A DNA stretch of 64,000 nucleotides from Malachius bipustulatus (lineage: Eukaryota > Arthropoda > Insecta > Coleoptera > Melyridae), in contig OU342637.1 in the NCBI GenBank assembly GCA_910589415.1, positions 34,502,162-34,566,161 of the forward strand, read 5' to 3'. Positions 1 to 12,003 of this stretch are shown one piece after another; positions within the stretch are counted from its first letter, which is position 1; each line of letters begins with the position of its first letter. Under the pieces are notes generated by a model that was given only the letters and a program-made list of their open reading frames with translations, searched no databases and was not told where the DNA came from. Position numbers and translations under genes: made by a program.

Positions 1-543
1 AGGAAAGATAATTAGTAATTTAGGCAAATGTAGAAAAAAAACAAAGAAACAGAAAATTTTTAAGAGAGTCCATAATTGATGATAATAATTGTAAAAATGT
101 AAATAAAAAAGTAAGTTGGTCAGATCAAATTGTAGAAAATCAACAGGTAACACTGGAACCTATCAATAAGCTTTAACAATTTCGTCAAGAAGACCAAAAT
201 GTTTCAGATAATAATATAAGTGATGATCAAACTAACTTAAATAAAATTCCATCAAAAAGCAAGGAGATAATAAATAATCATCACGCAGACTTATCTAAGG
301 GAAAGAGTATCGTTGATTAAATTTCGAACATTCCAACAAGTCAGAATAAAGTAACTAATCCTTTTGCAAAATCTCAAAAAGGGAAGAACGTCATTAGTTC
401 TAAAATTCCATCAAAAACAGAATCAAGTAAAAAAGTATCTTCCACAAATAACCAAGTGAAGATAATACCACCAAAACAAGCGACATGCACTAGCACTAAT
501 AAAGGGCGGAAAATAAAACCCTCTGATCGCTTAAACTTATAAT
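1..543 (+). pseudogene. 3' end of a degraded retroelement ORF
   Basis: An AT-rich, lysine- and serine-rich reading frame runs to a TAA at about 541-543 and ends with residues RKIKPSDRLNL. Upstream in the same frame there is a stop at about 318, so it is broken. The final stretch is basic and low in complexity. It is followed 265 bases later by a purine-rich tract and a TGT start, which is the layout of the end of an LTR-retrotransposon coding region before its 3' LTR. No catalytic motif is visible, so gag, pol or env cannot be assigned. The product is unknown and the retroelement reading is inference. Confidence 0.35.
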
Positions 544-797
544 AATTTTTTGTTTTAGTGTTGTAATTCTGACACTTAAATGGTAAATTCTAGAATTAAT
601 TTGATAAGCTAAATTTAGTTAATTTAATGGTTCATTTAGCTTAAGTAATCCAATTTAGGACTGCAATTATTAAGTTAACTCAGTTATCCAAATTCATGTA
701 TTACAATAATGTAACACCACATGTAAATAATGTGATTATTCAGCATTGAATCAAGCACATTTATACAATGTATTTGTAAAGTTTTTTCCAACTAAAT

Positions 798-1704
798 AAA
801 AGGGAGATGTAGAATATACCTATGTTAGGTATAATATACATATGTGGGTCCCGTGGCGCAGTGGATAGCGCGTTGGTCCGCCGTGCCGATATACCTTGGT
901 TCGAAACTCACCAGCAGCCGACAACTATTTGTTGTGTTTCTCGAGCCAAGATCGGGATCCACCTTGTGGAAGGCAATGGCAAACCACCACAAGTACCCTT
1001 GCCTAGTAAAACCTCTCAAACAGTGCCGTTCGGACTCCGGCAATAAAAAGGGAGGTCCCATATGTCTGTGTAAACTGATAGCTCGCGCACCACAGACATA
1101 TGCGAGAGGTAGCCTACGCCCGATATGCGGGTATGGCACTTGAAGAAGAAGAAGGTATAATATAGAAATCTGACAACTATAATGTAAGGCTGATCAGGAA
1201 CTACCCTACATTGTGACACCCCTCATCCCCAATAGTCTTTTTTTTCTCATTTAGTTTCTCTTTATCTCAGATATTATACACGTAACACTTATTGTTGTTA
1301 CACAACTTGTGCACTATAATATAACTTCCACATAATTTCTCTATAATAACCATTTTGAGTCCAAAACCTAAAAATTTAATGATGTTAGGTATAAAGTTTA
1401 GTGATGCAAATATCGTCTATGGAAACAGAACTAGAACGCTCAGAATTGGCAGTCAGACCTGCAACAATGCAGCACTTTCTGTTTGAACACGGAGATGTCA
1501 CATCATATAGTCGGTGTTAGTTTATTGGTTACTTTAGTCGGTGTTAACTCATATTTTTATATTTCATAATAAATAATGTACTTGTCGAGAAAAGAAACTC
1601 TAGTGAAAATGTGTCCGTAATAAATTGAGGAATAAGTTTTCACGAGTAAGTAGTTCGCTATTTCTATTGGCCGAATTATTTAATAAAATATTTCTTTTTT
1701 TACA
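798..1704 (+). mobile_element. putative polypurine tract and 3' LTR, interrupted by a SINE
   Basis: The purine run AAAAGGGAGA at about 798-807 is followed by TGTAGAATATACC, the usual order of polypurine tract then LTR start. The putative LTR is cut by the SINE at 839-1152 and resumes at 1165. It contains an AATAAA-type signal near 1570. The right boundary is uncertain; TTTACA near 1704 is one possible end. No matching 5' LTR was found in the window, so this would be a remnant. Confidence 0.3.
839..1152 (+). mobile_element. tRNA-derived SINE with 12-bp target-site duplication
   Basis: The head carries an RNA polymerase III box A (TGGCGCAGTGG, about 853-863) and a box B (GGTTCGAAACTC, about 897-908), as in tRNA-derived SINEs. 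A unique body follows, and the element ends in a GAA microsatellite tail (about 1142-1152). The 12-base sequence AGGTATAATATA stands on both sides (827-838 and 1153-1164), an exact target-site duplication. SINEs encode no protein and use a LINE's reverse transcriptase to move. The intact duplication suggests a fairly recent insertion. Open frames inside it are chance frames. Confidence 0.85.
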
Positions 1705-2247
1705 GTTCCGGGTTTTAAGTTCCAAATTAGAAGTTCTGTAGTAATTATCTCATGATTGGATGTCAGTCGTAAAGTCGAGTTTCAACTTTATGAATTTCAA
1801 ATCCATGCATAGTTTTTGATTGTCCGATTTCATTATCTACCGAATTTCAAGTTCACCCAGGCTAATAGCGTTGGAAACCCTCACCTACCTTAATTCACGT
1901 AGGTACTCAAGGAATGGATAGTAATGTTTGAGTCAATTGGCGCGGGCGTTCGGGATGATTGTAATACTGAAGAATGGTTTCATATCCGGATCTGTCTAAT
2001 TATTCAATTTAAGCAACTTTCAGTAAGATAGTATAATATCGACATCGATGGTGACGTGATCTCATCATATAGGTACAGCTTAAATAAAAGGTGTTTATCT
2101 ATTTCTTTTTTTTACGTTAAAAAAAATAACGTTTTTGGCGACTATTCGAAAATAGTGTTTGAAAAAGATTCAACCGCGGCCTCCCAGATCTCTCTAAAGT
2201 GAGGTGATCAGGCAGATCACGTTATAGAGCGTTAAAAAGTATGATAA
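1165..2247. other. no gene seen
   Basis: AT-rich sequence, at first possibly the rest of the interrupted LTR. A second AATAAA-like signal near 2082 and a TTTTTGGCGAC stretch near 2131-2141 look like an LTR end with primer-binding site, but no partner LTR was found. No coding frame or RNA gene was recognised. Confidence 0.4.
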
Positions 2248-3229
2248 TACAGGCTGTCCGGTAAGTACCTCCTAATCTCTCGGGAGCATACAGGGGAGGT
2301 CAAAAAAAACCTAGTCTGTCATAAAAAAAAAATCCTAAAGTGTCCCCAAACGGAGATATGGAGCCCTAAAAGGGTGCCCCGCAATTAATTTTTTGGCTCT
2401 AACTTTTGAACCGACCTGTATAATTGGAAGAAATTTAAACACTTTATAGAGGCCACAGAGAGCCATCAGGCCATATTGAAGACGATGTTTGACGTCGTCA
2501 GGGAAGACAGGAACGGACTTACCATCATACTCGTTGAGTCAAAATTTTGACAGGTGTCACTTTACAGAGCTAAAAACTATTTTTTTGAATAGTCTAATAC
2601 TTCATCTTTAAAAAAGGTGCTCTTAATTTATTTCGATAAAACTAACGGTTTTCGAGATAAATCGGTTTTTAGGAATGCGAAACACTAAAAAGTTACTAAT
2701 GCTAAACACAAACAGGTAAAAATCAGGTTATTGTTGATAAACCTACCTACACAATGGATTGCTATTGACGGAACTTGGTCAAAATTCGCATAAAAGTCGA
2801 TTTATCTTGAGAACCGCTAGATTTATCGAAATAAATTAAGAGTACCTTTTGTGAAGATGAACCTGACCTGACCTGACCAGCGTATTTAAAAAATAAGTTT
2901 TCAGCTCTGTAAAATGACACCTGTCAAAACTTTGACACAATGAGTGTGGTGGTAAAACCGTTCCTGACTTCCTTGTGGACGTCAAACATCTACTCTGATA
3001 TGGCTTAATGATTATTTATAGCCTCTATAAAAAAATAAAAATTTCATCTAAATATACAGGTCGGTTCAAAAGTTAGAGCCAAAAAAGTAAATTGCGGGGC
3101 ACCCTTTTAGGGCTTCATATCTCCATTTGGAGACACTTTAGGAAAAATTTTTTTATGACAGACTAGGTTTTTTTTGACCTCCCCTGTATGCTCCCGAGAG
3201 ATTAGGAGGTACTTACCGGACACCCTGTA
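2248..3229. repeat. palindromic foldback element, family D
   Basis: The left end begins TACAGGCTGTCCGGTAAGTA and the right end is its near reverse complement, finishing CCGGACACCCTGTA. The arms pair for most of the 982 bp around a centre near 2738. An inner box (ATACAGGGGAGG near 2289, CCTCCCCTGTAT near 3180) is mirrored in both arms. The right arm carries an extra ACCTG run at 2861-2877 that the left arm lacks. TA stands at both ends, as expected for a Tc1/mariner-class non-autonomous element. No coding capacity. Confidence 0.85.
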
Positions 3230-3582
3230 TATCTGTACTGGAAACTCGTGTTCCGATTTCGTATAAATTCAATTAAACAAGCTGTTTACTTTATTTATAA
3301 AATAAAACACAATAGTATTTAATAAATGAATAATAATATCGCAATTTTAAACGTATAATTTTAAAGAACAATAAAAACGTATAGTGTGGTAAGTCGTAAA
3401 TCGTATAACGTAGGTAAATCGCAGAATATCGAATGGTGAATGACGAATGATTAATAAAATCCCCTTCTTCGGTAGAAAGGGCACGCCGACCGCCCTTTCA
3501 TGGTCGGTGATGCTATTGTCCTTCAGGAGGTGAGTGTGACGTTGCCATGGTTGTCGGACTCTTGAATAGGTATTCGCAATAA

Positions 3583-3660
3583 TATCCCTTTTATTCCGTT
3601 CGATTATCTCAACCTGTATGAGATATGGCCTGGTCAATTAAGTCTGGGGCAACCAGTGTA
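3583..3660. repeat. solo end fragment of foldback family C
   Basis: This stretch matches the right arm end of the element at 31941-32794: the tract reading GATTATCTCAACCTGTAT, then GATATGGCCTGG and TCAATTAAGTCTGGG. Only one end is present, so it is a truncated copy. The rest of 3230-3582 shows no gene. Confidence 0.7.
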
Positions 3661-3725
3661 TTGCATTTTCATGTTGCCTGATAAAGTTTAATTGGAACGG
3701 TTTCTACAGTTGGAGTATTGAGTAG

Positions 3726-3762
3726 GTTATGAGTTATGAGTTATGAGACTTATGAGTTATGC
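3726..3762. repeat. short tandem repeat of GAGTTAT
   Basis: About four to five imperfect copies of the 7-mer GAGTTAT stand directly before the inverted repeat that begins at 3773. Confidence 0.7.
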
Positions 3763-3772
3763 AACGAAAGTC

Positions 3773-5025
3773 TAGTGGAGAGGGTCTGTCAAAAAAAAAG
3801 GCTCCATCCGCCTTGGACTCGAGAATTTTTTTTGATTTTTTTTTTCATAAAGTTGGACTCCCTCTTCATTTTGGTGGCATTTTCAAAAATTTAATCGACG
3901 CCCTGGCGGAGAAATGTGCATGCGAAGACATCGGCAATGGGTTTTTTGCACATAACTCGCTTAATTTAACTCTGAGCATAATAAGTATCCTGTCAAAAAA
4001 TGAAGAGTTCTCGAAGACGCGTAATTTGAACTTTTACTGGTCCAAATCGGTCAAACGGTTCTCGAGATATCGCATTTTCAATTTTAAGGCCCTTTCTTCA
4101 GGGTTCCGCCGCGGTGCGAATACACCGCCGTCCGTATTCGCGTGTTTTGCATGGAAAAAATCGACTTAGGGACTTAATTTTTTTTTTCATCGACAAACAG
4201 CATTGTCCTCAATGATGCCTGAAATTTTGAAGTCGCTATCTCGATTAGAGGGGGAGGGGGAGGGGAAATCATAATTAAAATTCAAATTGCTATAACTTTC
4301 GCTAATATTGGGGCGTCGGGCCCAACCAATGGGAGATGACACTTTGGAATGCCTACTTTAAAATGGTATTTTTTTTTCGATTTCGCCAATATTGGCAAGA
4401 TGCCCGCAGAAAAACCGATTTCCCTCCCCCCTTTTTTTTCTTAAAACTGTTTTTTTGCCATGAAAGAAGGGGGTGGGGGTAAATTTTTTTTCGTCATCAG
4501 ACGGGAATTTTTTTTATCTTTGATTTGAGCCCCAGTAGACATCGATCGGACCATTATTAAGGTCACAGGGTCACCAAACGCGTTTGGTCCTGTAGAATGG
4601 CAAGGATTAGGGTTAGCGGGTTCCGCTACCCGGTATTTTTTAGGGCTAAGTGTCCCCTTTCAAGATTTTCTCACCCCATGTCGCTATCTCAATTAGAGCC
4701 TGCACGCGGACGTGATATGTAAACCAATTAATTTAGCCGCGGAGCAGCGAGAGCCGGGGCGGAGCCTAGCGCTCACTCTCCTTTATCTCTTCTCTCACAG
4801 AAACACACGCTAGATTTACTTTATTTACTATGCTCAGAGTTGAATTAAGCGAGTTACGTGCAAAAAACCCATTGCCGATGTCTTGGCATGCACATTTCTC
4901 CGCCAGGACGTCGATTAAATTTTTGAAAATGCCACCAAAATGAAGAGGGGGTCCAACTTTATGAAAAAAAAATCAAAAAAAATTCTCGAGTCCAAGGCGG
5001 TTCGAAAGTTAGACCCTCTCTACTA
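3773..5025. repeat. inverted-repeat element, family E
   Basis: The left arm (TAGTGGAGAGGGTCTG onward) is mirrored by the right arm (ending AGACCCTCTCTACTA). The arms pair over about 220 bases, including the tract around CCTTGGACTCGAGAATT and the GCATGCGAAGACATCGG region. The middle, about 4000-4820, is not palindromic and includes G- and T-rich runs. The termini are not CAGGGTG, so it may be another superfamily. Open frames in it are mirrored non-coding sequence. Confidence 0.75.
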
Positions 5026-5039
5026 AAAAAGATACAGAA

Positions 5040-5560
5040 AATCTACTTACATGTCCCTCTCTTAAATTTTCATGTGGTATCGTTTTTGTTGTGTGGATAA
5101 AATTTTAACACAGGGTGTTGAAAATTGTCAGATTTTTCATCAGCCAATACCGGGTGTCCGGAAATGAATAACATGCAACTCAACTACGGCTTTGCGACCT
5201 CAAATGAAAGCTATTAAACGAAACATATCTTAGCGCAAAACAGCTTCAAGAGTAGTAATGGCACCTTAAAGAAGAAAATTTTGAAATTTAACCTATTGTG
5301 TATATTCCAGTAACCAAAACTGCGATGAAGCTGAAAATTGATAGATGTCCAGTTTGAGAGGTCGGACAACACTTTGTAAACAATGTTAAATTTTAAAATA
5401 CTTAAAAAATATTAAATTTTTCGAAGAACTTCTAACACCCTGTTCTCGAAAACTAAAGCTCCAACGACCAATGTCTACAGGAAATTTTTAGCTTATTTCA
5501 TACATGCGCTTCAAGTTTTTAACATCTATTCATTAACACCCTACAACTGTAGAAAATATT
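5040..5560. repeat. fragments of CAGGGTG foldback elements
   Basis: 5040-5143 resembles an inner part of family B (ACATGTCCCTCTCTTAAATT, later ACACAGGGTG). At 5148 a new terminus (ATACCGGGTGTCCGG) starts a single arm with no mirror partner nearby. Another box, ATACAGGGTGCC, lies near 5613. These are incomplete arms, with no gene. Confidence 0.55.
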
Positions 5561-5829
5561 TTTACTTGATGATCTCAGGCAATACCTATTGAAATACAGT
5601 ACCTACCTAATATACAGGGTGCCTTAGTAGAAAATATGTTACGTGATTAGAAATAAAATTTAATTTAAAAATTTACTCGTTTTCAGATTTTTTCAAAGCT
5701 CAAAACTTAAAGTTTAATCAAATTGTTGGGTTTCTTTTGCCTCTTACTGTACGCGTTATCACAATTATCAATTCAAATTGTATAAGAATTTAATTATACC
5801 AGAATATAGCGTCAAATCCTAACGCTTCC

Positions 5830-8030
5830 TGTAATACGTAAACACACGAATTGAAAAAAGAGTGGAAATTAAAATTCAACACACGTAGGTATCTGATGAT
5901 TGAATTCGTCAGATATGGGACGCCAAACAGACGAAATGGAAAATAAATTTGTCAAATAAATAGAAGTTCGTTCGTTTGGAAAACAAAATAACGGTCGTTT
6001 AATCATAAAAAAAGCACATAAAAACAATTCAGTTCTCCCTGCAGGGTGAAAATCACGTTGCAGGATAACAACGGGAACTTCTATATCTTTATTGTTGCTT
6101 AGAACCTCCATATTAGGCTGTTAGTATTCCTGCGTGTGGCCGATTTCCTTTTAGATTTTTTCCTCGAGATTTCCATCGCAAGTTTAGTACTTCAGAAGAC
6201 ATTTGACTAGAGAAAATTTTCAATAATGATTGCTTGATGGTCCTGGTGATAGTGTTGAGTCTTACTAGTGTTATTAGTGTATTGAACGGTGACAAAAAAC
6301 TGAAGACGATATGTTAGTCGGCTGCTTTCCGTTTTTTTTTGTTTCAAATAAATCATTGTTTCAGCAGCAGCCTTTAGTAAAAATTAATAAGATTTAGGAA
6401 CGTCCAAGGAAATTGGAAGAGCAGTGACACTATCCAGGAGGCACATAAATCAAAACGATGTTCTTATAGGCTTCAAAATAATGAATGAGTCATTTAAGAG
6501 AAGAACGATAACGTAAAATTATTACCCATAAAAACATAAAGCTCTAAAAGAATTAACGACAGTGACTTATTGTGGAAAACTCCCTCGAATTGCTCATTTT
6601 CCTTATTTGGAACATCAGGGGAAATATCTCACACTTAACTTGGATGTAATGCTTCGTGGATGAAATACTTCACTCTGGGTAATCGATAGCTCTAATACCA
6701 GATAAATAAATTCTAAACTAGTAGCTCGTAAATTAGAAACTAGGAACGTTAATACGGAGCAAAGAATTGAACTTATAGGTATGATTAATTGAATTTTGAA
6801 CAGGTGGCGGTAGCGTGTGAAATTTTGTGTGCACTGTTTATTCTCCCGTGTTTACTGTAGGAAATTTAATATTTTCTTCCTATTATTTGAGTAAATAAAA
6901 ACGGCTCTGCTTCGATTCGGAATTCCCTATACGCCACACATATAAAATTAAGCGTGGCGGAACTATGTTAATAAAAATAGAAGGAAATAGAAAGTAAGTA
7001 AATAGAAATGGTTACTTTGTCTCATAAATAAAACAGTTTTATTTATTTTTTCTAATTTCAAAGTCGCGGTTATCACAACAAAACAAAAAACAGGCAAGAC
7101 GAACGAGTATTTTTATACTGTAAGGTCATTTGGAGAAATGTTAATTTTTCTATTCCAATTCTAGACCCACACACTTCGTTCAAAATAATACGTCACCCCG
7201 TTATAGATTTTCTAATTCTGATTCATTGAATTGCTTCTCCTGAAGTTAATAAATTAACCAAAAAAGTAACGAATGAAATCTTATTAACTAACCTAACGTA
7301 GATACCTATAACAATAAGTATAAGAAGTATAAGGTGTAGTAAAAAAAGCTGCAAGGCGTGTTTTAAAGGACAATGCAGTGTTTTTCTTTTGCTTTTCCTC
7401 TTTTATGTCAATAATTACGTTTCACAATTTTCTGCCAAATTACTTTTCAATTTATCAAAACTTTAAAAACCATATCTAATGACATTTTGATGAATGAGAA
7501 AATAATTTTACAAATTATGAAAGCATAATTAATAAAAGACAGAAAGTGGGTACAAGAGAAAACTGTAACGTGACTTATACTGCATTGATATAGTTTTACA
7601 GATAGACACAATAATTATAATTATATTAGCCCAACATGTAATTTTTCATTACACGGATAAAAATCCTTGTAGTTCTTAGCAGAAAATTCATGGTAAAGTT
7701 GTCAAACAATCGATTTATTTCAATACAATAAACGAATAAAGTTTTCGTCATTACTGAGTCAGAAACACCCTGTATAATTTTTTTTTCGTCAAAAGAACAC
7801 AACTTAAATTTAAAAAAATGACCTGTTTCGGGATTTCTATGAGAAACATTTTTCAAATGAGAATTCGGGGGTGGCAAGCTTTCAAATTGACACCCTTGTA
7901 GAGACCAGACACCAGCAGGCAGAAGAGATAGCAGAAGGTTCGGACATAGACACAGTGGCGCCGTTTGAATTGTTTATGTCATATAATTGTATTGTATTGT
8001 ATACATACGCTAGATGAGGCATGCTGATTA
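5830..8030. other. about 2.2 kb without recognisable gene
   Basis: AT-rich sequence with only short chance frames. One box ending CACCCTGTATAA near 7767 starts a single arm of a CAGGGTG-type repeat running to about 7900. Nothing else could be assigned. Confidence 0.5.
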
Positions 8031-8561
8031 TACAGGATGATTTATAATATGTGCGCAGGACTTCAGTCAGGATGTGATAGCTCGTTCAAAAATATGAAAA
8101 AAAAGTTGTCAAAGTGTCAAAAAAAAAATTCTGTTTTTTGACGATTTCTCAGGAACCCTCTCAGATACAAAGCTGAATTTTTGTACACATCTTATCATTA
8201 ATATTCTTTACTTTTTGAACTCTGACTAAATTTATTTAATACGGCAGTGGCGGATATTTTGGGTTTTCTTGAAATTTTTTTGCGCCTTGATTCTACGACA
8301 ATGCAAAAATTGGCAAAAAAGCAGATTTTAAACTGTCAATGTTTTCTACATGAAAATTTTAATTTGCCCTCTTAACGTAGATAATATTAATGACACGACG
8401 TGTACAAAAGCTGGATTAAAAACGGAAAATAATACATTTTCTTGACACCCTGTATCTCGAAAACGGTTCTTTTGCGGACCCTTGTTAATGGGAACTTTTT
8501 TTCATATTTTTGAACGAGTCACATCCTGAAATCCTGCGCACATATTATGAATCACCCTGTA
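8031..8561. repeat. palindromic foldback element, family F
   Basis: The left end TACAGGATGATTTATAATAT is mirrored by the right end ATATTATGAATCACCCTGTA. A GTGCGCAGGAC tract next to the left end pairs with CCTGCGCAC on the right. The arms include a mirrored CTCGTTCAAAAATATG segment. TA stands at both ends. It abuts the next inverted-repeat element and appears to share its terminal TA. Confidence 0.85.
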
Positions 8562-9147
8562 TACAGAATGATCAGTAACTCGCGTTCAGTAAGTGATCAG
8601 TAAACTTCACTTTCTAGGAGTGGTAAATTTTCTTACTGCAGTGTTGTAAGTTCTTTTCTACCAAAGATATGACCATTTTTGTAAAATATAAAATATAAAG
8701 TGGCAACACTGCACTGAACATGTGAATAAGTTCAGGCTAGGTGGTATTGTTATTATTTTTATTTCCATAGCAACGAAGGCATTTGAATATTTTATATTCC
8801 AAGTTGAGTTTAGGCGGTTGCCAAACTTCAAATTTCGTTCAGATTCAGGTATGGTATCAATTTCCAACATCATCAATTATTCCTCTGTAAAGAAGTTTTG
8901 TCGAAAAAATGGATGAATTATGGTATCTGGCAAAAATGGTATCTGTTCCAGACATTACAGTAACCTGAATTTTTCATTAATTTTTATCACGGTTATTGAA
9001 AAAATTACCTTTCAACTCGGATGAGGGAAACTCTGTAACTTGAAAACCAACCGCTGGATTCAATTTTTTTCTGCAGAATATCCTTAATTTTAATGGACTC
9101 TATATCGCCCTCTATTCGGAGTGCGCGAGCTACTGATCACGCTGTAT
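8562..9147. repeat. degenerate terminal-inverted-repeat element abutting family F
   Basis: It begins TACAGAATGATCAGTAACTC and ends with the near mirror GAGCTACTGATCACGCTGTA. The inner part pairs poorly. A small hairpin of GCAGTGTTG and CAACACTGC lies at about 8638-8712. Non-coding. Confidence 0.55.
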
Positions 9148-9280
9148 AACTAAAATGCTCAGGTCCTATATAAAATTCTACAAAAGATTTTACATGGCTT
9201 GGCTAACAATTATATCTACTTTTAAAAGTACTTTTAAAAGTAGGTAATGCCCTTATCTATATTTTATAAAACTAGGTATG

Positions 9281-10285
9281 TACAGGGTGCACCATGTATC
9301 CTTCTCTATATTGCTATCTCCTAACGCTAACAGATACAGAGTCGGTTAAACAAGTCCAAAGGAGCGCAATTTTGTGGCCATCTCGATTCCGTCGAGACAT
9401 ACAAGATATCTTTCACCGTTCCTGAAATATTCTGAAAAACTGAAAAATGGAGATTTCTTATTTTTTCCTTATCTTTTTTATTATTGGAGATTAATGAATA
9501 ATTTTTTGTGGGCTTACATAAGTCGTCAAGAGCTACCCATCTGACATTTCAAAAAATTTCAAAGCCGACTAGATCCCAGAATTTTCATAGTCAACTTTCG
9601 TTTTTCTTATGGCCACCATAGTGTTTTTTTATGTTGTTCGGTATGAAAAAAAATCATAAAAACTAAAAATTGTTCAATTTCAAAAAATAAATTAAAAAAA
9701 TTTTTATTCTTCTTTTTTCTTTACAAAAAAGACACATTTTTAGACCGAATTTCATAGATAAATTAAAAAACCATAAGACAAGCACTATTTCGGCGTATTT
9801 TACAAATGTTGACGTTTTTCGACGATTTTTTATTAGGTTTATCTTTGAAAAATTTAGAATAAAAATTTAAAAATTTTTTTTTTGAAGTTTATTCATTTTT
9901 GGTTTCCATTATTTTTTTCATATCGAACGACATAAAAAAATAATATGGCGGCCATAAGAAAAACGAAAGTTGACTGTGAAAACTCTTGGATCTAGTAGGC
10001 CTTGAAAATTTTTGAAACGTCAGATGGATAGCTCTTAACGGCTTATGTAAGCCTACAAAAAATTATTTATTAATTTCCAATAATAAAAAAGATATGAGGA
10101 AAATAAGAAATCTCGATTTTTCAGTTTTTTCAGGATATTTCAGGAACGGTCACAGATATCTTGCATGTTTTGACGGATTCGAGATGGCCACAAAACTGCG
10201 CATCTTTTCTCTAATTTAACCGACCCTGTATCTCTTAGCGTTCAGGAGATAGCAATATAGAGAAGGATACATGGTGCACCCTGTA
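9281..10285. repeat. palindromic foldback element, family A copy 1
   Basis: TACAGGGTGCACCATGTATC at the left is mirrored by GATACATGGTGCACCCTGTA at the right, and most of the 1005 bp pairs around a centre near 9783. An inner box reading AGATACAGAGTCGG near 9331 is mirrored by CCGACCCTGTATCTC near 10220. A second copy lies at 21190-22190, and a third, partial one at 34009-34663. TA flanks fit a mariner-type insertion. No coding capacity. Confidence 0.9.
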
Positions 10286-10640
10286 TATTATACAATGCCA
10301 ACCTTCGCTTCTGTGTTGGAAAATATGTGACCGCTTTGATCATCAATCACTAAATTATTAGTGTATTTTTGATATACCTAGGTAAACTGAAGGATATACT
10401 GAAGTATTACTTTAGTATTACTACTCAAGTTTGTTCAATTATGCATATTTCCGCCATTTTTAACATTGGCTTTCTGAAAATTTTGTTGCTGCTTTATAGA
10501 TTGTGATGTAGTACTCATTACTAATTTTCATTAAGGTAATTGGGTTGGGGTATTTGGGCCGTGATTTTACAACGTCCGCGTGTATAAGTTTAACTTTGTT
10601 CTTCCTGAGACACTATAAGATTATTTATATATCTATTTTT
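10286..10640. other. no gene seen
   Basis: AT-rich single-copy-looking sequence without a recognisable frame or repeat. Confidence 0.4.
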
Positions 10641-10644
10641 TTAT

Positions 10645-10785
10645 TGGAAAATTGTTAAGGGCTATAGGCAAAAGTCTTTCTTTTTTTTTTTTTTTTTTTT
10701 TTTTTCGGTCGAAACGTTGATATTATAATAAAGACCACACTTTAAGAAAAGACTTTTGCCTATAGCCCTTAACAATTTTCCATTA
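10645..10785. repeat. inverted repeat around a T25 tract and a Penelope-like tail
   Basis: A left arm of about 26 bases (GAAAATTGTTAAGGGCTATA onward) is mirrored by a right arm ending TAACAATTTTCCATTAAT. Between them lie 25 Ts (10681-10705), then CGGTCGAAACGTTGATATTA and AATAAAGACC. The CGAAACGTTGATATTATAAT string resembles the 3' part of the hammerhead/pseudo-LTR end of Penelope-like elements, as recalled for that family. No CTGATGA partner precedes it. The PLE origin is inference. Confidence 0.45.
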
Positions 10786-11857
10786 ATATATTTATTTGGC
10801 AATTACTTCTGTAGGAAATGGGGAGGTTTTTATTATTTAAACAAGCGAATTTAATTTAGACGTTTATTATTCAGTCTTTAAAACAGCAATTAATTTTATT
10901 TCATTTTATTATAAATAATACTTATTTGTCGGTCGACGATGATTCTTATCAAATAGCAGGAATCTGAATCACCTTGATAAGTATACAAGAAAATATAAAA
11001 TTATTTTCGTAGGTTCTAGTTTTGAATGTGATTTACTTCATTCCAATAATAACAACAATTATTATTAATAAATCCAACAACTTCTATTATAATAATCTAT
11101 TTTTTTATATATTTATACTACACTAGGCAGTCTTCAACTAATGTAATGGTCGAATTAAATTTTCCTTAATTTACAATAATTTTAAAGAAGATAGAAACAA
11201 AAAATGCCTGATGGGCTCAGTTACCCATATAAATTTGGACAACTGGGCCATGAGTGTTTTTTCCCTACAAAGTTTTGTTATTTGAATTTGGGTGAGTGAA
11301 CCTTTTAGAAAACATGTAAAACCTATAAAAAAATACAAGTATAGGTACCTACTCAAGCCTCAAACTTGACTTAAGAAGAGTCAAGTTTTTGCGACGTAAG
11401 ATAACTTCTACATAACGAGTCGGAGTGAAACTAATTTAAATTTTGCAATAACACATTTTTTTAATAAATACGATATGGTTCTTCTTCTCTTTCGGCATCG
11501 AATATCCAGTATTTGTTTGATTTGTTACTGTTGCCATGTACTACCTGAAATTATGATTTTCCATAAACTTTTACAATATTCGCCCATTTCTAATCATGCC
11601 ATGAAACAAAATAACTTCAGTAAGTTATAAAAAAATATCAGAATCAATGATAACTAATATGTTTGGGGTGACTGGATCAGGCTGGGGTAACTAGGTTTAG
11701 TGCGCCCACTTACCACATTTCTAAAATATACCGGAGGTACTTACCTACTTATGCTGGACCACCCCCTCAAGCTTATAATCTAAAGAAGAATACATGTTGA
11801 CAGTAAGGTTACAATGTTTTATTATACTTCCAATTTACCGTAAGTATAAGATACAAC
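10786..11857. other. no gene seen
   Basis: AT-rich sequence with several AATAAT runs. No convincing frame, RNA gene or repeat was found. Confidence 0.4.
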
Positions 11858-12003
11858 GTAATAGTATATTGTGAAACAAGTGCACAAAGTAGCATATTTC
11901 TCACGAGTGGGAAAATGTTGCGGTACGAGACGAGTTAAAGTCGAGTACCGCATTTCACACAAGTGAGAAACTGCTTTTGTGCACGTGTGTCACACTATAC
12001 TTT
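11858..12003. repeat. hairpin MITE-like palindrome of about 146 bp
   Basis: The left arm (TATATTGTGAAACAAGTGCA, then a TTTCTCACGAGTGG tract and GCGGTACGAGACGAG) pairs with the right arm (TCGAGTACCGCATTTCAC, then TTTTGTGCACGTGTGTCA). Only about six bases (TTAAAG) separate the arms. Transcribed, it would form one long hairpin. The superfamily is not recognised. Confidence 0.75.

Noticed and set aside
844..1143. Overlapping frames of about 100 codons on both strands
   Set aside because: They lie inside the tRNA-derived SINE, which is non-coding.
2130..2245. LTR end plus primer-binding-site-like TTTTTGGCGAC
   Set aside because: No second LTR copy or internal domain was found to support it.
3759..4169. 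136-codon frame
   Set aside because: It is read from one arm of an inverted repeat, has homopolymer-coded Phe/Lys runs and no recognisable domain.
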